Origin: Candidatus Methanofastidiosia archaeon
GTDB taxonomy: Archaea > Methanobacteriota_B > Thermococci > Methanofastidiosales > Methanofastidiosaceae
DNA: 13,314 nt
Direction: 5' to 3'
NCBI GenBank assembly: GCA_003558335.1
Contig: PWMA01000179.1
Coordinates: 1-13,314, forward strand
Shown: positions 13,017 through 13,314 of the stretch, one piece after another
How the letters are laid out: each line of letters opens with the position of its first letter
How positions within the stretch are numbered: position 1 is the first letter of the stretch
Position numbers and translations under genes: made by a program
The notes under the pieces: model-generated
What the model saw: the letters and a program-made list of their open reading frames with translations, nothing else
What the model was told of the DNA's origin: nothing
The model's database searches: none

Positions 13017-13314
13017 ATGGAAAAAAAAGAGATGAAGAAAGTTCAAGCTTGTCCAGAGTGTGGTAGCCCCAAAGTTATTCGAGATTATTCTAGGGCTGAG
13101 GTAACCTGTGACGAATGCGGTCTTGTTATTTCTGAGGATATTATTGATACGGGACCTGAATGGAGAGCTTTTGACCATGAACAAGGTGAAAAAAGAGGTA
13201 GAGTAGGGGCGCCAATGACCTACACTATTCATGATAAAGGTCTTTCTACTATGATCGACTGGAAAAATAAAGATATTCATGGTAGAGATATCAGTGCTGG
13301 TAGAAGGGCTCAGA
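13017..13314 (+). CDS. tfb: Transcription initiation factor TFB (TFIIB homologue), N-terminal part, runs off the right edge
   Basis: General transcription factor that binds the TBP-TATA complex and BRE and recruits archaeal RNA polymerase. The 99 visible residues include the N-terminal zinc ribbon, with Cys12, Cys15, Cys31 and Cys34 (CPECGS and CDECGL), then the conserved stretch GPEWRAF and the B-reader/linker segment with GAPMTYTIHDKGLSTMID. The two cyclin folds of this roughly 300-residue family lie beyond the edge. The ATG at 13017 follows a TATA box at leaderless distance with no ribosome binding site; a second ATG five codons on is less likely. It is transcribed in the same direction as DUF460 but has its own promoter. 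Whether it is the only TFB of the genome cannot be told here. Confidence 0.95.
   Translation, partial: MEKKEMKKVQACPECGSPKVIRDYSRAEVTCDECGLVISEDIIDTGPEWRAFDHEQGEKRGRVGAPMTYTIHDKGLSTMIDWKNKDIHGRDISAGRRAQ

Noticed and set aside
12987..13280. Minus-strand open frame opposite the TFB gene
   Set aside because: The plus strand encodes a clear TFB zinc ribbon with its own promoter; the antisense frame has no recognisable feature.
1..13314. CRISPR arrays, tRNA genes or insertion sequences
   Set aside because: Reading both strands showed no regularly spaced repeats, cloverleaf-like sequence, transposase or terminal repeats; the gaps are all under 150 bases.

Overview
The window is AT-rich archaeal DNA. 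The markers are a TFIIB-type transcription factor (TFB), a CDC48/VAT AAA ATPase, a COG2433/DUF460 protein, an archaeal/eukaryal-type histidyl-tRNA synthetase, and TATA/BRE promoters. Shine-Dalgarno sites are of the GGTGA type, and some genes appear to be read from leaderless mRNAs. Combining this core with a methylmalonyl-CoA-decarboxylase-type Na+ pump and a CoA-transferase brings to mind 'Candidatus Methanofastidiosum' (WSA2/Arc I), whose published genome descriptions propose malonate and propionate as carbon sources. That is an inference: no lineage marker in the window proves it.

Layout. Almost everything lies on the minus strand, read here from right to left. A divergent promoter at about 10.92-10.98 kb drives a TrmJ-family RNA 2'-O-methyltransferase to the left and the DUF460 RNase H-fold protein to the right. 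Left of the methyltransferase come an unrecognised 105-residue coiled-coil protein, CDC48, and an AmmeMemoRadiSam-type radical SAM enzyme. Next is a tightly packed cluster: mmdA (carboxyltransferase), mmdD (membrane anchor), mmdC (biotin carrier), mmdB (Na+-translocating decarboxylase), a second biotin carrier, a 39-codon ORF, a class III CoA-transferase, an RraA/HMG-aldolase-like protein, and the 5' half of hisS running off the left edge. On the plus strand, DUF460 is followed by TFB, which runs off the right edge.

How the genes may work together. MmdA moves a carboxyl group from an acyl-CoA such as malonyl-CoA or methylmalonyl-CoA to biotin on MmdC. MmdB then releases it as CO2 while pumping Na+ out. 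A CoA-transferase in the same cluster could keep the cycle primed by moving CoA from the product acyl-CoA (acetyl- or propionyl-CoA) to the next free dicarboxylate, so no ATP-dependent ligase would be needed. The RraA-like protein keeps the metal-binding D-X20-R-D motif of class II pyruvate aldolases, so it may supply or remove a 2-oxoacid. The substrates are not settled by sequence. The most novel items are the second biotin carrier and the tiny ORF beside it, whose C-terminal half resembles the epsilon subunit of acyl-CoA carboxylases.

Longer non-coding stretches are few. The gaps at 6500-6595, 9729-9843 and 10162-10245 hold only promoter-like and terminator-like elements, and no gap exceeds 300 bases. 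No tRNA, rRNA, CRISPR array, insertion sequence or origin was seen.
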